A stretch of 33,474 nucleotides of DNA from positions 1 to 33,474 of the forward strand of contig NZ_JAQGLC010000398.1 of assembly GCF_028293085.1 (NCBI RefSeq). The letters are read 5' to 3'. The notes beneath the pieces are model-generated. The model was not told where the DNA came from. It worked only from the letters and a program-made list of their open reading frames with translations, and searched no databases. The translations under genes and the position numbers were made by a program. Position 1 is the stretch's first letter, and every line of letters begins with the position of its first letter. The DNA is from Sphingomonas bacterium. GTDB lineage: Bacteria > Pseudomonadota > Alphaproteobacteria > Sphingomonadales > Sphingomonadaceae. Of this stretch, positions 15,489-24,282 are shown in pieces.

Positions 15489-16763
15489 TCAGTCCCCCGG
15501 CCCGCCGACATAACCAGGCCCATAGACGGCGGCGCGGATATCGTGATGCAGCGTTCCGTCGAACGGCGTGACCTGAACGAAGAATATCACCGCCATGTCG
15601 TTGGCCGGGTCCACCCAGAACAGGGTGGTCTCGGCGCCGTCCCAGAAGAATTCGCCGACCGCGCCGCGATTCTCCGCGGCGTCGCGTGGCTGCCCGGTGC
15701 GGACAGCGAAATCGAACCCGAACCCGACCGCCCCTTTGCCCGGCAGGAAGAAGCGCCGGGTGACGCGCGGGTCGAGCTGGTCAGTCGACATCAGCCGCAC
15801 GGTCGACGGCGCGAGGATGCGTACGCCCTCCAGCGTGCCGCGGCCGAGCAGCATGCGGGCAAAGCGCATATAATCGTCGAGCGTCGAGGCAAGGCCCGCC
15901 CCGCCCATCGTCAGGCGGCGCGGAGCGAAATTGAGCGCGCGCGTCTTTTCGTCGGGCTGGCGCACGAGCGCGCCGTCCGCCTGCTTCACATAGCTCGCGG
16001 CGAACCGCGCGAGGCGCTCGGGCGGCTGGGTCCAGCCGGTGTCGTGCATGCCGAGCGGATCGAGAATCGTGCGCCGGACATGCTGCTCGAAAGGCTCCCC
16101 GGTCAGATGCTCGACCAGCAATGCCTGGACATCGACCCCCGTGCTGTAGCTCCACTCGGCGCCGGGATCGAACAGCAGCGGCACGCGGGCGAGCTTGTCG
16201 CCCATCTCTTCGAGGCTGTTGGTCAGCGCGAGCGGGTTGATGTCGTGGAAGATGACGTCCGCCGCGGTGTCGCGCATGCCGTAGGAGAAGCCCGCCGTGT
16301 GCCGCATGATGTCGCGGATCACGATCGGGCGCGTGGGCGCGCGGAGGACGGGCTTGCCGTCGGCGCCCGTGCCGTCGATCACCTTGACCTCGCCAAAGGC
16401 GGGCAGATAGCGCGCGAGCGGATCGTCGAGGCCGAACTTTCCCTGTTCCCAGAGCTGCATCAGCGCGACGCCGGTCACCGGCTTGGTCATCGAGAAGATC
16501 TGGACGAGCGTATCGCGGCGCATCGGCCGGTGCGCCTCGCGATCGGCCTCGCCCGCCGCGCCGAAATAGCGTTCCGCGCCGTTCTGCCAGATCAGCGCCG
16601 ACGCGCCCGCCGCACGCCCGCCGGCGACCATCTGGCGGAGCGCCGCATCGATCCGCGCGCGATCGAGGGTGAAACCCGACACCCTGGCCGGTTCGCCCGC
16701 CCAGGCAAGGCGTGGCGCGGTCAGCCCCAGGACGATCGTCGCCAATGCGTTGCGTCGCTGCAT
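15489..16763 (-). CDS. Serine hydrolase of the beta-lactamase/EstB family, exported
   Basis: A 424-residue protein starting at the ATG at 16763, which has a good ribosome binding site (AGGGGAGAAG). A signal peptide (RRNALATIVLGLTAPRLAWA) targets it to the periplasm. The catalytic SxxK tetrad is Ser91-Met-Thr-Lys94 (FSMTKP), and the second motif is Tyr196-Ser-Thr (WSYSTGVD), which deviates from the YxN of true class C enzymes, while the C-terminal part has a WDG element as in EstB-type esterases. An esterase or peptidase role is therefore more likely than beta-lactam hydrolysis. Its promoter region is shared with the divergent GH16 gene and holds a LacI-type operator, so it may act on decorated glucans (deacylation); that is inference. 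Confidence 0.8.
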   Translation of the reverse strand: MQRRNALATIVLGLTAPRLAWAGEPARVSGFTLDRARIDAALRQMVAGGRAAGASALIWQNGAERYFGAAGEADREAHRPMRRDTLVQIFSMTKPVTGVALMQLWEQGKFGLDDPLARYLPAFGEVKVIDGTGADGKPVLRAPTRPIVIRDIMRHTAGFSYGMRDTAADVIFHDINPLALTNSLEEMGDKLARVPLLFDPGAEWSYSTGVDVQALLVEHLTGEPFEQHVRRTILDPLGMHDTGWTQPPERLARFAASYVKQADGALVRQPDEKTRALNFAPRRLTMGGAGLASTLDDYMRFARMLLGRGTLEGVRILAPSTVRLMSTDQLDPRVTRRFFLPGKGAVGFGFDFAVRTGQPRDAAENRGAVGEFFWDGAETTLFWVDPANDMAVIFFVQVTPFDGTLHHDIRAAVYGPGYVGGPGD

Positions 16764-16788
16764 TTCAGCTTCTCCCCTCGCGCTGACC

Positions 16789-16804
16789 TTGATAACGTTC
16801 ACAA
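16789..16804. promoter_or_regulatory. LacI-type operator TTGATAACGTTCACAA between serine hydrolase and GH16
   Basis: The 16-base sequence has 12 of 16 positions in palindromic agreement (TTGnnAACGTTnnCAA) around a central CG, which is typical of LacI-family operators. The first 14 bases recur exactly, in reverse orientation, upstream of the TonB-dependent receptor (24285-24298). It lies in a 121-base divergent promoter region and overlaps weak -10 candidates of both genes, so it could control both. The LacI gene at 32272 is the obvious candidate regulator. Confidence 0.65.
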
Positions 16805-16884
16805 GGCCGGCTTTACAATCGATTTAACCGATCCGTGTCTCGGGTCTACAGCATGTCCGGCATCGACCGGGAGAGGATAACGCG

Positions 16885-17712
16885 ATGAGCCCGCTCATCA
16901 TGCTGATGACCGCGCAGGCGGCGAGCCTGGCCGCGACCAATTATACGGTCGATGTGCCGATGAGGGCCCCCGTCTCGGCGCCGAACTGGGCCGATGAGTT
17001 CGACGGCGCGCAGATCGACCGCGAGACATGGCGGTTCGATACTGCGCGCAATGCGCAGGGCTGGTATAATCATGAGCTCCAATATTATGCCGACGCCCGG
17101 CCCGAAAACGTCAGGATCGAGGGCGGTGCGCTGGTGATCAAGGCCCGCCACGAGACGCTGCCCGCGCAGAGCGACTGGGGCGGACAGGCCTATACGTCCG
17201 CGAAACTCGTCAGCCGCAAAGCCTATGGCCCCGGTTTCTACGAAATCCGCGCGAAGCTGCCCTGCGCACGCGGCACCTGGCCGGCGATCTGGCTGTTGCC
17301 GGCGGGCGGATCCTGGCCCGACGAAGGCGAGATCGACCTGATGGAAATGGTCGGCTGGCAGGCGGAGGTCGTCCATGCGACGCTCCACACCGCCGCGTTC
17401 AACCATCGCCTGGGAACGCAGCGTGGCGCCGAGCGACGCGTGCCGACGAGCTGCTCCGAATTCCATCGCTATCAGCTGGACTGGGGCGCCGATGCGATCA
17501 CGATCGGGGTCGACGACCGCGCCTATATGCGCGTGAGGAACGACCAGCCCGGGGGCAAGGCCGCGTGGCCCTTCACGCGGCCGTATAATCTGATCCTCAA
17601 CCTGGCCATCGGCGGCGACTGGGGCGGCGCGAAGGGCGTGGACGACGCGGCGCTGCCGCAGCTGATGGCGGTCGATTATGTGCGCCATTGGCGGGGGGCG
17701 CCGCAACGATGA
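16885..17712 (+). CDS. Glycoside hydrolase family 16 endo-beta-glucanase (laminarinase-like)
   Basis: A 275-residue protein with a short signal peptide and one GH16 domain. The catalytic motif GEIDLMEMVG gives nucleophile Glu149, assisting Asp151 and acid/base Glu154 (ExDxxE, the arrangement typical of beta-1,3- and beta-1,3-1,4-glucanases). Substrate-cleft segments LQYYADARPENV, TWPAIWLLP and NLAIGGDWGG are also present, as in bacterial laminarinases. It is expected to cut beta-1,3-glucan chains outside the cell or in the periplasm. The start is preceded by GGGAGAGGATAACGCG. It overlaps the DUF6445-like gene by four bases (ATGA), and the GH55-like gene follows. Confidence 0.93.
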   Translation: MSPLIMLMTAQAASLAATNYTVDVPMRAPVSAPNWADEFDGAQIDRETWRFDTARNAQGWYNHELQYYADARPENVRIEGGALVIKARHETLPAQSDWGGQAYTSAKLVSRKAYGPGFYEIRAKLPCARGTWPAIWLLPAGGSWPDEGEIDLMEMVGWQAEVVHATLHTAAFNHRLGTQRGAERRVPTSCSEFHRYQLDWGADAITIGVDDRAYMRVRNDQPGGKAAWPFTRPYNLILNLAIGGDWGGAKGVDDAALPQLMAVDYVRHWRGAPQR

Positions 17713-18403
17713 GCCGGCCCGACATCATTGTTCACCACCTCGGGCGAGAGAAGCAGCCACTCGTCGTCATCGACAATTTCGCGCCCGATCCCGACGCACT
17801 CCGCGCGGCCGCGATCGCGGCCCGGTTCGGCCCGGCCCTGCATTACTATCCGGGCATCCGCGCACCCCTTCCGGCCGATTATATCCCTGAGCAGCAACCG
17901 GTCATTGCCGCGGTGCTGGCCGAGGTCTTCGGCCAGCCCGGTCCGATCCAGTTCATCGATGCGAGCTTTTCGATGGTCACGGCGGAGCCGATGGCGCTGT
18001 CGGTCAACCAGCGTCTGCCGCATTGCGATGCCTTTGCGGTCGAGCGCATTGCGCTGATCCATTATCTCTCGCCCGAAGGGGGCGACGGCACGGCCTTTTT
18101 CCGGCACCGCTCGACCGGCTTCGAGACGGTCGATGAGGCGCGCAAACCGATCTATTTCGATCAGCTCGGCGCCGAGATCCGTTACGGCGGCCCCCCCCCT
18201 TGGCCTATGTCGACGGCGACACGCCGCTGTTCGAACGCATCATGCTGGCCGAAGCGCGGTATAATCGCGCGCTGATCTATCGAAGCTATGCGCTGCACAG
18301 CGGCGCCATCACGCCGGGCGCGATGCTGTCGCCCGATCCGGCAAAGGGTCGCCTGACCGTGACGGGATTCCTCTCGGTCGAACAAACGCGGGAGAATCGC
18401 TGA
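17709..18403 (+). pseudogene. DUF6445-like 2OG-Fe(II) oxygenase-like gene, frameshifted at a nine-C run
   Basis: The gene starts at 17709 (ATGA overlap with GH16) and reads correctly to residue about 160. At the run of nine C (18191-18199) the frame shifts into an unrelated tail that stops at 18275. The expected C-terminus continues from 18200 in another frame (AYVDGDTPLFERIMLAE...IYRSYALHSGAI...) and stops at 18403. Ten or seven C would restore one 230-residue protein. The visible features are a HCDAFAVERIALIHYLSP block (HxD) and, in the shifted part, LHSG, which look like the iron ligands of a 2-oxoglutarate oxygenase; the distal His would be lost. DUF6445 genes commonly accompany TonB-receptor/halogenase clusters. 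A true mutation, phase variation and a sequencing error are all possible. Confidence 0.75.
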
Positions 18404-20181
18404 TGGGGGGTCAACCAACGAGGCGCTCGGTTGTGGCGGGATTGGCCGCCGCTGCGGTCGCGGCGACGATCGAACCGGCGGTGACATCGGCCGCGGCCCT
18501 TTCCGCCAAAATGCCGGATCCTGATCTCGGGCGGGACGTCCTGATCGTCGATCCGTCCATGCCGCCTGCGATGCTCCAGCAACGCCTCGACGCGATCTTC
18601 CGGTCGATGGAACGCGCGCACTTCTCCGATGCACGCCACGCGATCCTGTTCAAGCCGGGCCGGCACCAGGTCGACGTCAATGTCGGCTTCTTCACGCAGG
18701 TCGCGGGGCTCGGCCTACTGCCGGGCGATGTCGCGATCCATGGACATGTCCATGCCGAAGCGGACTGGGCCAAGGGCATGGCGCTGGTGAATTTCTGGCG
18801 CGGCCTCGAGAATCTGGCGGTCCGCCCGGCCGATGGCGCTGACCGCTGGGCCGTATCGCAGGCGGCGCCCTATCGGCGGGTCCATCTAAGCGGCGACCTC
18901 GTGCTGGACGATGGCGGCTGGTCGAGCGGCGGCTTCATCGCCGATTGCCGGATCGACGGCGTGATCCGCTCGGGATCCCAGCAGCAATGGTTCACGCGCA
19001 ACAGCGCAATGCGTGGCTGGCAGGGTTCGAACTGGAACATGATGTTCATGGGCGTCGAGGGTGCGCCCGCGACAAGCTTTCCGGAGCCGCCCTACACGAC
19101 TATCCCGAGCGTTTCCGTGATGCGGGAGAAGCCATTCCTGCACGTCGATGCGCAGGGTCATTGGCAGGTGTTCGTGCCAGCCGTGCGCCGGGAAGGGCGC
19201 GGCACCTCCTGGGGGGACGGGAAACCGCGCGGCACCTCGATTCCCCTGCCGCGCTTCTTCATCGCGCGCCCGGGCATGCCGGCACGGCAGATCAACGCGG
19301 CGCTGGCGCGCGGACGGCATTTGCTGCTGACCCCCGGCATCTACCGTCTCGACGCGCCGCTCAAGGTCGACCGTGCGAACACCGTCATCCTCGGGCTCGG
19401 CTTCGCGACCCTGGTGGCCGAGGGCGGCAGCAAGGCGATCGTCGTGGCGGACGTGCCCGGCGTATCGATCGCCGGGCTGCTGATCGACGCGGGGCCAACG
19501 CTCTCCCCGGTCCTGGTGGAAATAGGGCCGAGGGGGAGCAGCCGCGATCATCGCGCCAATCCGACCTTGCTCTCGGATATCTTCTTCCGGGTCGGTGGAG
19601 CGACCATCGGCAATGCGGAAACCTGCCTGGAGATCAACAGCCATCACGTGATCGGCGACCATCTGTGGATCTGGCGCGCCGATCATGGCGATCGGGCAAG
19701 CGGCCGCATCCATGTCGGCTGGGACGAGAGCGTCGGCAACCAAGGGCTGGTCGTGAACGGCGACGACGTGACGATGAGCGCGCTCTTCGTGGAGCATTTC
19801 CGCCACTACAACACGCTGTGGAACGGCGAGCGTGGACGGACCTGGTTCTACCAGAACGAGCTGCCTTATGACCCGCCCAGTCAGGCTGCGTACATGGCCG
19901 GCACGACGCGCGGCTGGGCCGCCTACAAGGTCGCCGACCGGGTGGACGATCATCAGGCCGTGGCGCTGGGCATCTATGCCAATTTCACCGCCGCCCCCGA
20001 TATCGTCGTGGAGAGCGCGATCGAGGCGCCGCGCAAACCGGGCGTACGGTTCACCAATGTCACGACGATCTCGCTCGGCGGCGGCAAGGGGACAATCGCT
20101 CATCTGGTCAACGATGCCGGCACGGCGGCAAGGCCAGGAGCGATCAGGCAGACGCTCGTCAGCTATCCAGCCCGGACCTAG
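18403..20181 (+). CDS. Secreted beta-helix protein, GH55-like ('coagulation factor 5/8 type' family)
   Basis: A 592-residue protein with a twin-arginine-type signal peptide (TRRSVVAGLAAAAVAA), so it is probably exported folded. The body has the repeated strands of a double right-handed beta-helix, with segments well known from actinobacterial secreted proteins labelled 'coagulation factor 5/8 type' or, wrongly, 'adenylyl cyclase': ILFKPGRHQVDVNVGFFTQV, DRWAVSQAAPYRRVH, VLDDGGWSSGGFIAD, FFIARPGMPARQINAAL, and YFYQNE-like WFYQNELPYDPPSQAA. Fold and context suggest an exo-acting glucanase comparable to GH55; catalytic residues cannot be fixed by eye. Its ATG shares one base with the stop of the correct frame of the upstream gene (TGATG), so translation is normally coupled and would be weakened by the frameshift. 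Confidence 0.75.
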   Translation: MGGQPTRRSVVAGLAAAAVAATIEPAVTSAAALSAKMPDPDLGRDVLIVDPSMPPAMLQQRLDAIFRSMERAHFSDARHAILFKPGRHQVDVNVGFFTQVAGLGLLPGDVAIHGHVHAEADWAKGMALVNFWRGLENLAVRPADGADRWAVSQAAPYRRVHLSGDLVLDDGGWSSGGFIADCRIDGVIRSGSQQQWFTRNSAMRGWQGSNWNMMFMGVEGAPATSFPEPPYTTIPSVSVMREKPFLHVDAQGHWQVFVPAVRREGRGTSWGDGKPRGTSIPLPRFFIARPGMPARQINAALARGRHLLLTPGIYRLDAPLKVDRANTVILGLGFATLVAEGGSKAIVVADVPGVSIAGLLIDAGPTLSPVLVEIGPRGSSRDHRANPTLLSDIFFRVGGATIGNAETCLEINSHHVIGDHLWIWRADHGDRASGRIHVGWDESVGNQGLVVNGDDVTMSALFVEHFRHYNTLWNGERGRTWFYQNELPYDPPSQAAYMAGTTRGWAAYKVADRVDDHQAVALGIYANFTAAPDIVVESAIEAPRKPGVRFTNVTTISLGGGKGTIAHLVNDAGTAARPGAIRQTLVSYPART

Positions 20182-20191
20182 GGCTGCCCTC

Positions 20192-20420
20192 GGCGCGATT
20201 CGCGTCCAACAAAAAGCGCGATTTCCGGCTGTTCCTGGCTGTTACGTCGACGAATTTTTTTGCTGGCTGTTATGTTGGATTTAGAGCCGGAATTTATGAG
20301 CCACTTTCAATTACTTAAATCCTTTCTGGCTGTTATCGGACAACAGCCAGCATAACAGCGAGGAACAGCCAGCCAAGCCGACTGTTTCGCCGGGAACAGC
20401 AGGCGCGGATTCGTCCAACA
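20192..20420. repeat. Repeat element: GGCTGTT/AACAGCC cluster flanked by imperfect direct repeats
   Basis: Four forward copies of GGCTGTT (20227, 20237, 20265, 20328) face two exact inverted copies AACAGCC (20342, 20364) and two partial ones (20354, 20395). The 18 bases at 20227-20244 and at 20353-20370 are inverted repeats with one mismatch. The centre forms a perfect 9-bp hairpin, CTGGCTGTT-N7-AACAGCCAG (20326-20350). Imperfect direct repeats of about 19 bases (GGCGCGATTCGCGTCCAACA at 20192 and GGCGCGGATTCGTCCAACA at 20402) flank the block. It fills most of the 373-base gap between the GH55-like gene and the MFS gene, and the rest holds nothing recognisable. A non-autonomous mobile or REP-like element is inferred. 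Confidence 0.65.
20326..20350. repeat. 9-bp perfect hairpin inside the repeat element
   Basis: CTGGCTGTT (20326-20334) and AACAGCCAG (20342-20350) pair perfectly around a seven-base loop. It lies between the convergent ends of the GH55-like and MFS genes, so it could also slow transcription, but no T-run follows. Confidence 0.6.
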
Positions 20421-20554
20421 GGATTCAGCGCTTGGAAAGAGCAGGACGGAGCCTGCGCAGCGATCCGTCCGGATCAAAGCTGCCACCTTTCGCTGCAGTG
20501 TTGAATCAAGGGGCATGACGCTGACGGCCATCCGCCATTGAAACTCGATTCGCC

Positions 20555-21778
20555 CTAATGCCGGCCGCGCACCCCGAGGATCGCGAGACCGCCGCAAAGG
20601 GCCAGCCCGGCGAGCGCGAGCATCAATGTGCTGAAATCGCGTGGCGTCGCGAGCGACCAGGTGAGAAGTGGGCCGAGAAACTGCGGCAGCGTGTTCGTCA
20701 GGTTGATCAGCCCGAGATCGCGGCCACGGTGGCGCGGATCGGGCAACAGCTGCATCGTGAAGGCCGCGAGCAAGGGCAGGAAGACGCCCGAACCGATCGC
20801 ATAAAGGCCGAACGCGATGGCGCCCATCGCCCAGCCATGGGCAAGGGCCATGCCGAGCAACCCGATGGCGGCGACCGCCGCGGCAGCCAGCAGGAACGGC
20901 TTGCGGCGATCGAGCCGGTCGGACAGGCGCCCGACCAGCACGGCGATCGGCAAAGGCAGCACGAACGATATCGTCAGCAGATGGCCGACGTGCCGCGCGA
21001 GATCGCGTGGTGCCTCGTTCGGGGTGATGCTCTCGAAATAATAGAGCAGGTAGAGCGACATAACCGCCCCGGCGACCTGGAGGAAGAGCCGCGTCCCCCA
21101 GGCGACGGCGAGGTCGCGGCGGCGCGACATCACTGCCTCGCGCGGTTCGACCACGATGGGAATCGGGCGTGCCCGCAACAGCAACAATGGCGTGACGCAT
21201 AAAATGATCGCGAGCACCACGATGGCAAGCTGGCCCGTCTCGTCGAGCGAGCCGATGCTCACCACGATCGCGAGCACGGTTGACGCAGCCGGGTTGGCGA
21301 GCGCCAGCAGTCCGCCGGCAAAGCCCTTCTGGGCGTCGGGAACCTCATCCGCCATGATCGCCCAGAGCGGCCCGAGCATCGCGTTGAGGGCGGTCTGATA
21401 GATGATCGTCGCCAGGACGATGGCGCCCGGTGTCGAAGCGGCGTCGATGAACGCGTAGGACAGTGCCGTGGCGGCCAGGCCGCCGCCTACCCAGCGGCGA
21501 CGCCCCCCGCCCGCTGCCACCGACCGGTCACTCGCCCAGCCGAACAGGATGTTGGACAGGCTTGCGGCGATCGCCCCGCTGACGACCGTGGCGCTCAACA
21601 GGCCGAGCCGGCCGTCGCCCGCAAGCGCTTCGATCTTCATCGGCAGCAACAGGGTCAGGAGCGGCAGATAGCCCATCACCCCACCGGCAATGGCGATGGC
21701 GAAGATCAGCAGGAAGCCGATCGAGCGATGACCGTCGTGCGGTCGTGCCGCGAGTGCAGGAGCGAAACGAAATGCCAT
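20555..21778 (-). CDS. Major facilitator superfamily transporter
   Basis: A protein of about 407 residues from the ATG at 21778; a TTG at 21817 would add 13 residues and cannot be excluded. About twelve hydrophobic helices are visible. The loop after helix 2 carries the MFS signature LFGWASDRSVAAGGGRRRW, and the repeat in the second half is VGRLSDRLDRRKPF. It is an inner-membrane transporter, 58 bases downstream of the GH3 beta-glucosidase gene on the same strand (20 with the TTG start), so it probably imports the glucose or short gluco-oligosaccharide released in the periplasm. The substrate is inferred from the context, not from the sequence. Confidence 0.88.
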   Translation of the reverse strand: MAFRFAPALAARPHDGHRSIGFLLIFAIAIAGGVMGYLPLLTLLLPMKIEALAGDGRLGLLSATVVSGAIAASLSNILFGWASDRSVAAGGGRRRWVGGGLAATALSYAFIDAASTPGAIVLATIIYQTALNAMLGPLWAIMADEVPDAQKGFAGGLLALANPAASTVLAIVVSIGSLDETGQLAIVVLAIILCVTPLLLLRARPIPIVVEPREAVMSRRRDLAVAWGTRLFLQVAGAVMSLYLLYYFESITPNEAPRDLARHVGHLLTISFVLPLPIAVLVGRLSDRLDRRKPFLLAAAAVAAIGLLGMALAHGWAMGAIAFGLYAIGSGVFLPLLAAFTMQLLPDPRHRGRDLGLINLTNTLPQFLGPLLTWSLATPRDFSTLMLALAGLALCGGLAILGVRGRH

Positions 21779-21836
21779 CCCCGGCGCGACCTTGCGCCCG
21801 TCGGCGGCGATCGGCAACAGGCCGGGCGCCGTCAGG

Positions 21837-24101
21837 TCACTGCTTCATCGTCGCGCGATCGAGCATCGCCGTCGAGACCGTCGAGCGATCGGCCGCATCG
21901 CGCGCCAGCGCGACCCGGTACCGACCGCCGGCGATCCGCCAGCCGGGCAGCTTCACGTCATAATCGGCGACGATGCGCGGTTCGGCGGTCAGCGTCACAT
22001 GGCGCACCTCGCCGGGCTTCAAGGTGACGCGGGTGAACGCGGCGAGCCGCATCGGCGCTTCCGATCCCTCGCGCGTGACGTACATCTGCGGTACGTCCGC
22101 ACCGGCGCGGCGGCCGGTATTGACCACATCGAACGACACGCTCAGCGCCTTGCCGCCGGTCACGACGACGTGCCGATAGGCGAAGCTCGTGTAGCTGAGC
22201 CCGTGTCCGAACGAGAATAAGGGCCGTTGGCCTTTCTTCTCATACCAACGATACCCGACATCGGCCCCCTCCACATAGTCGACCGGGAAGCTCCTGAGCT
22301 GATATTTGCCCCCGCTGCCCGGATCGGCGGCGGCCTGCGCCTCGAGCGAGGTCAGGGTGTCGAGCCCGACCGGTGCCGGGCGTGGCGCCTGCGACGCCGC
22401 CGCGAGAAAGGTGATCGGCAGGCGTCCGGACGGATTGACCCGGCCGGTCAGGATATTGGCGATCGCCTCGCCGCCACGCTGCCCGGGATACCAGGCCTGG
22501 ACCACCGCCGGCACCGATTTCAGCCACGGCATCAGCACCGGACCGCCGGTTTCGAGCACGGCGATCGTCCTGGGTTGCGTCGCGGCGACCGCCGCGATCA
22601 GCTCGTCCTGGCCGTCGGGCAGCGACAGGTTCGGCACGTCCTGCGCCTCGGTCGTCCACTGGGTGGCGAAGACGATCGCGATATCGGCGGTGCGGGCGGC
22701 TGCGGCTGCGGCCGCGACGTCCTTCCCGTCGACAAAGTCGATCTGCGCCAGCGGCAGGGCGGCGCGCAGCGCCTTGAGCGGTGACGAGGCATGATAGGTG
22801 TATCGCGCGAACGACATTGCCGCGCCCGACGTCAGCGGGATCTCGACCGGTGCACCGCCGACCGAGCGCACCTGGCTCGATCCGCCGCCCGACAGGACAC
22901 CGAGATCGGCGCGCCCGCCGATCACGACGATGCGCTTCGCGGTGCGCGCGAGCGGCAGCGTGCCGCGGTCATTTTTCAACAGGACGATTCCGGCTTCCGC
23001 CGCGCGCTGCGCCACCCCGGCATGCTGCGCATAGGGGATCGGCTGCACTATGGCCGGCACCGGCGCGTCGTACAGGCCGGTTTCGATCAGCCCGGTCAGG
23101 TAGCGCGTCACCATGTCGTCGAGCCGCGCCATCGGCACCTTGCCCGATGCGATATCGGCCTTGAGCCGGTCGCTGAAGAAGATGTCGCTGTCGAGCTCCT
23201 GGCCCGATTCCTGGTCGAGCCCCGCATTGGCGGCCTTGGCGGTCGAATGGACCCCGCCCCAATCGCTCATCACCCAGCCGCGATAACCCCAGTCGCGCTT
23301 CAGCACATGATTCAGCAGAAAGTCGTTCTCGCAGCCCCAGTCGCCATTGACCTTGTTGTACGAACACATGACCGAGCCGGGCTTCCCGCGCTCGATCGCG
23401 ATCTGGAAGGCGAGCAGGTCGCTTTGGCGCAGGCTGGCCTCGTCGATCCGCGCATCGAGCACCATCCGCCCGGTTTCCTGCGCGTTGAGCGCGTAATGCT
23501 TGATCGTCGACACGATGCGGTTCGACTGCACGCCCGCGATATGGGCGCCCGCCATACTGCCCGCGAGCAGCGGATCCTCGCCGAGATATTCGAAATTGCG
23601 CCCGTTCCAGGGATCGCGCGTCAGGTTGACGCCGCCCGCGAGCAGCACATTGAACCGCTTGGCGCGCGCCTCCGCGCCGATCATCGCACCGCCGGCGCGT
23701 GCGATCTCCGGGTCGAAGCTCGCCGCCGTCGCCAGGCTGGACGGCAGTGCGGTGGCGACGTCGCCCTTGCGCTGCTCGACCTGGTTGGCGACGCCGAGCG
23801 ACGCATCGCTCTCGCGCACGAGCGGCACGCCCAGCCGGGGCACGCCATCGATATGACCGGCCGAAGGAATCAGCTCATTGGCCGTCTTGCCCTTGGCCCT
23901 TGGCGGGAAAAGTCCGTGCACCAGCCCGATCTTTTCGTCGAGCGTCATCCTGGCGACGATCGCTTGTGCCCGCATACGGGCATCCCCGCGAACGGGCTTC
24001 CCGACCGACGCGCGCTCCGGTTCGCGGGCAAGACCCGTCGCCGCACCCACCAGAGCGAAAACCGACACTGCGGCCAGTGCCCCCTGTAACCTTTTCGGCA
24101 T
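21837..24101 (-). CDS. Glycoside hydrolase family 3 beta-glucosidase, exported
   Basis: A 754-residue protein with a signal peptide (residues 1-25) and the full GH3 layout: TIM-barrel domain with KHYALNAQE at 201-209 and the nucleophile Asp280 in VMSDWGGVHS; a second alpha/beta domain starting near GIVLLKNDRGTLPL; and a C-terminal fibronectin-III-like domain beginning after PLFSFGHGLSYTSF. It should release terminal glucose from beta-gluco-oligosaccharides in the periplasm. An AGGGAATCGGG ribosome binding site precedes the ATG. The MFS transporter follows on the same strand. The gene is divergent from the TonB-dependent receptor, with 241 bases between the starts containing the LacI-type operator. 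Confidence 0.95.
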   Translation of the reverse strand: MPKRLQGALAAVSVFALVGAATGLAREPERASVGKPVRGDARMRAQAIVARMTLDEKIGLVHGLFPPRAKGKTANELIPSAGHIDGVPRLGVPLVRESDASLGVANQVEQRKGDVATALPSSLATAASFDPEIARAGGAMIGAEARAKRFNVLLAGGVNLTRDPWNGRNFEYLGEDPLLAGSMAGAHIAGVQSNRIVSTIKHYALNAQETGRMVLDARIDEASLRQSDLLAFQIAIERGKPGSVMCSYNKVNGDWGCENDFLLNHVLKRDWGYRGWVMSDWGGVHSTAKAANAGLDQESGQELDSDIFFSDRLKADIASGKVPMARLDDMVTRYLTGLIETGLYDAPVPAIVQPIPYAQHAGVAQRAAEAGIVLLKNDRGTLPLARTAKRIVVIGGRADLGVLSGGGSSQVRSVGGAPVEIPLTSGAAMSFARYTYHASSPLKALRAALPLAQIDFVDGKDVAAAAAAARTADIAIVFATQWTTEAQDVPNLSLPDGQDELIAAVAATQPRTIAVLETGGPVLMPWLKSVPAVVQAWYPGQRGGEAIANILTGRVNPSGRLPITFLAAASQAPRPAPVGLDTLTSLEAQAAADPGSGGKYQLRSFPVDYVEGADVGYRWYEKKGQRPLFSFGHGLSYTSFAYRHVVVTGGKALSVSFDVVNTGRRAGADVPQMYVTREGSEAPMRLAAFTRVTLKPGEVRHVTLTAEPRIVADYDVKLPGWRIAGGRYRVALARDAADRSTVSTAMLDRATMKQ

Positions 24102-24258
24102 CCCGATTCCCTTCGCAGCGCCGCTTGCCGGTAGAGCCGGTGCGGCTATATTTCTTGGTGGCGACCAAGCGCGAGGTCAGCGTGAAATTGATATAATTAC
24201 CAATTTTCACAATGATATAGGCAGATATCACCTGCCCGCCACCGTTCAGCGAACCAAC

Positions 24259-24275
24259 TTGACAACGATCGACAA
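24259..24275. promoter_or_regulatory. Possible second, degenerate operator
   Basis: TTGACAACGATCGACAA resembles the operator form TTGnnAACGTTnnCAA with one extra base and one mismatch, and lies 25 bases from the good site at 24283-24298. Its first six bases are also a perfect -35 hexamer (TTGACA), so either reading is possible. Confidence 0.3.
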
Positions 24276-24282
24276 ATTTTGC

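Noticed and set aside
15489..16763. Calling the serine hydrolase a class C beta-lactamase.
   Set aside because: The second motif is YST rather than YxN and the third is WDG rather than KTG, as in EstB-type esterases.
20192..20420. A CRISPR array in the repeat-rich gap.
   Set aside because: The repeats are 7-mers in both orientations at irregular distances; there are no uniform spacers and no cas genes.
24154..24169. A short palindrome CTTGGT-GGCG-ACCAAG upstream of the GH3 gene as an operator.
   Set aside because: Six-base arms are expected by chance at this length, and no second copy is present in the window.
24192..24197. A perfect TATAAT in the GH3/TonB receptor gap.
   Set aside because: No -35-like hexamer lies 16-18 bases upstream on the plus strand, and the sequence lies in a short AT-rich run.
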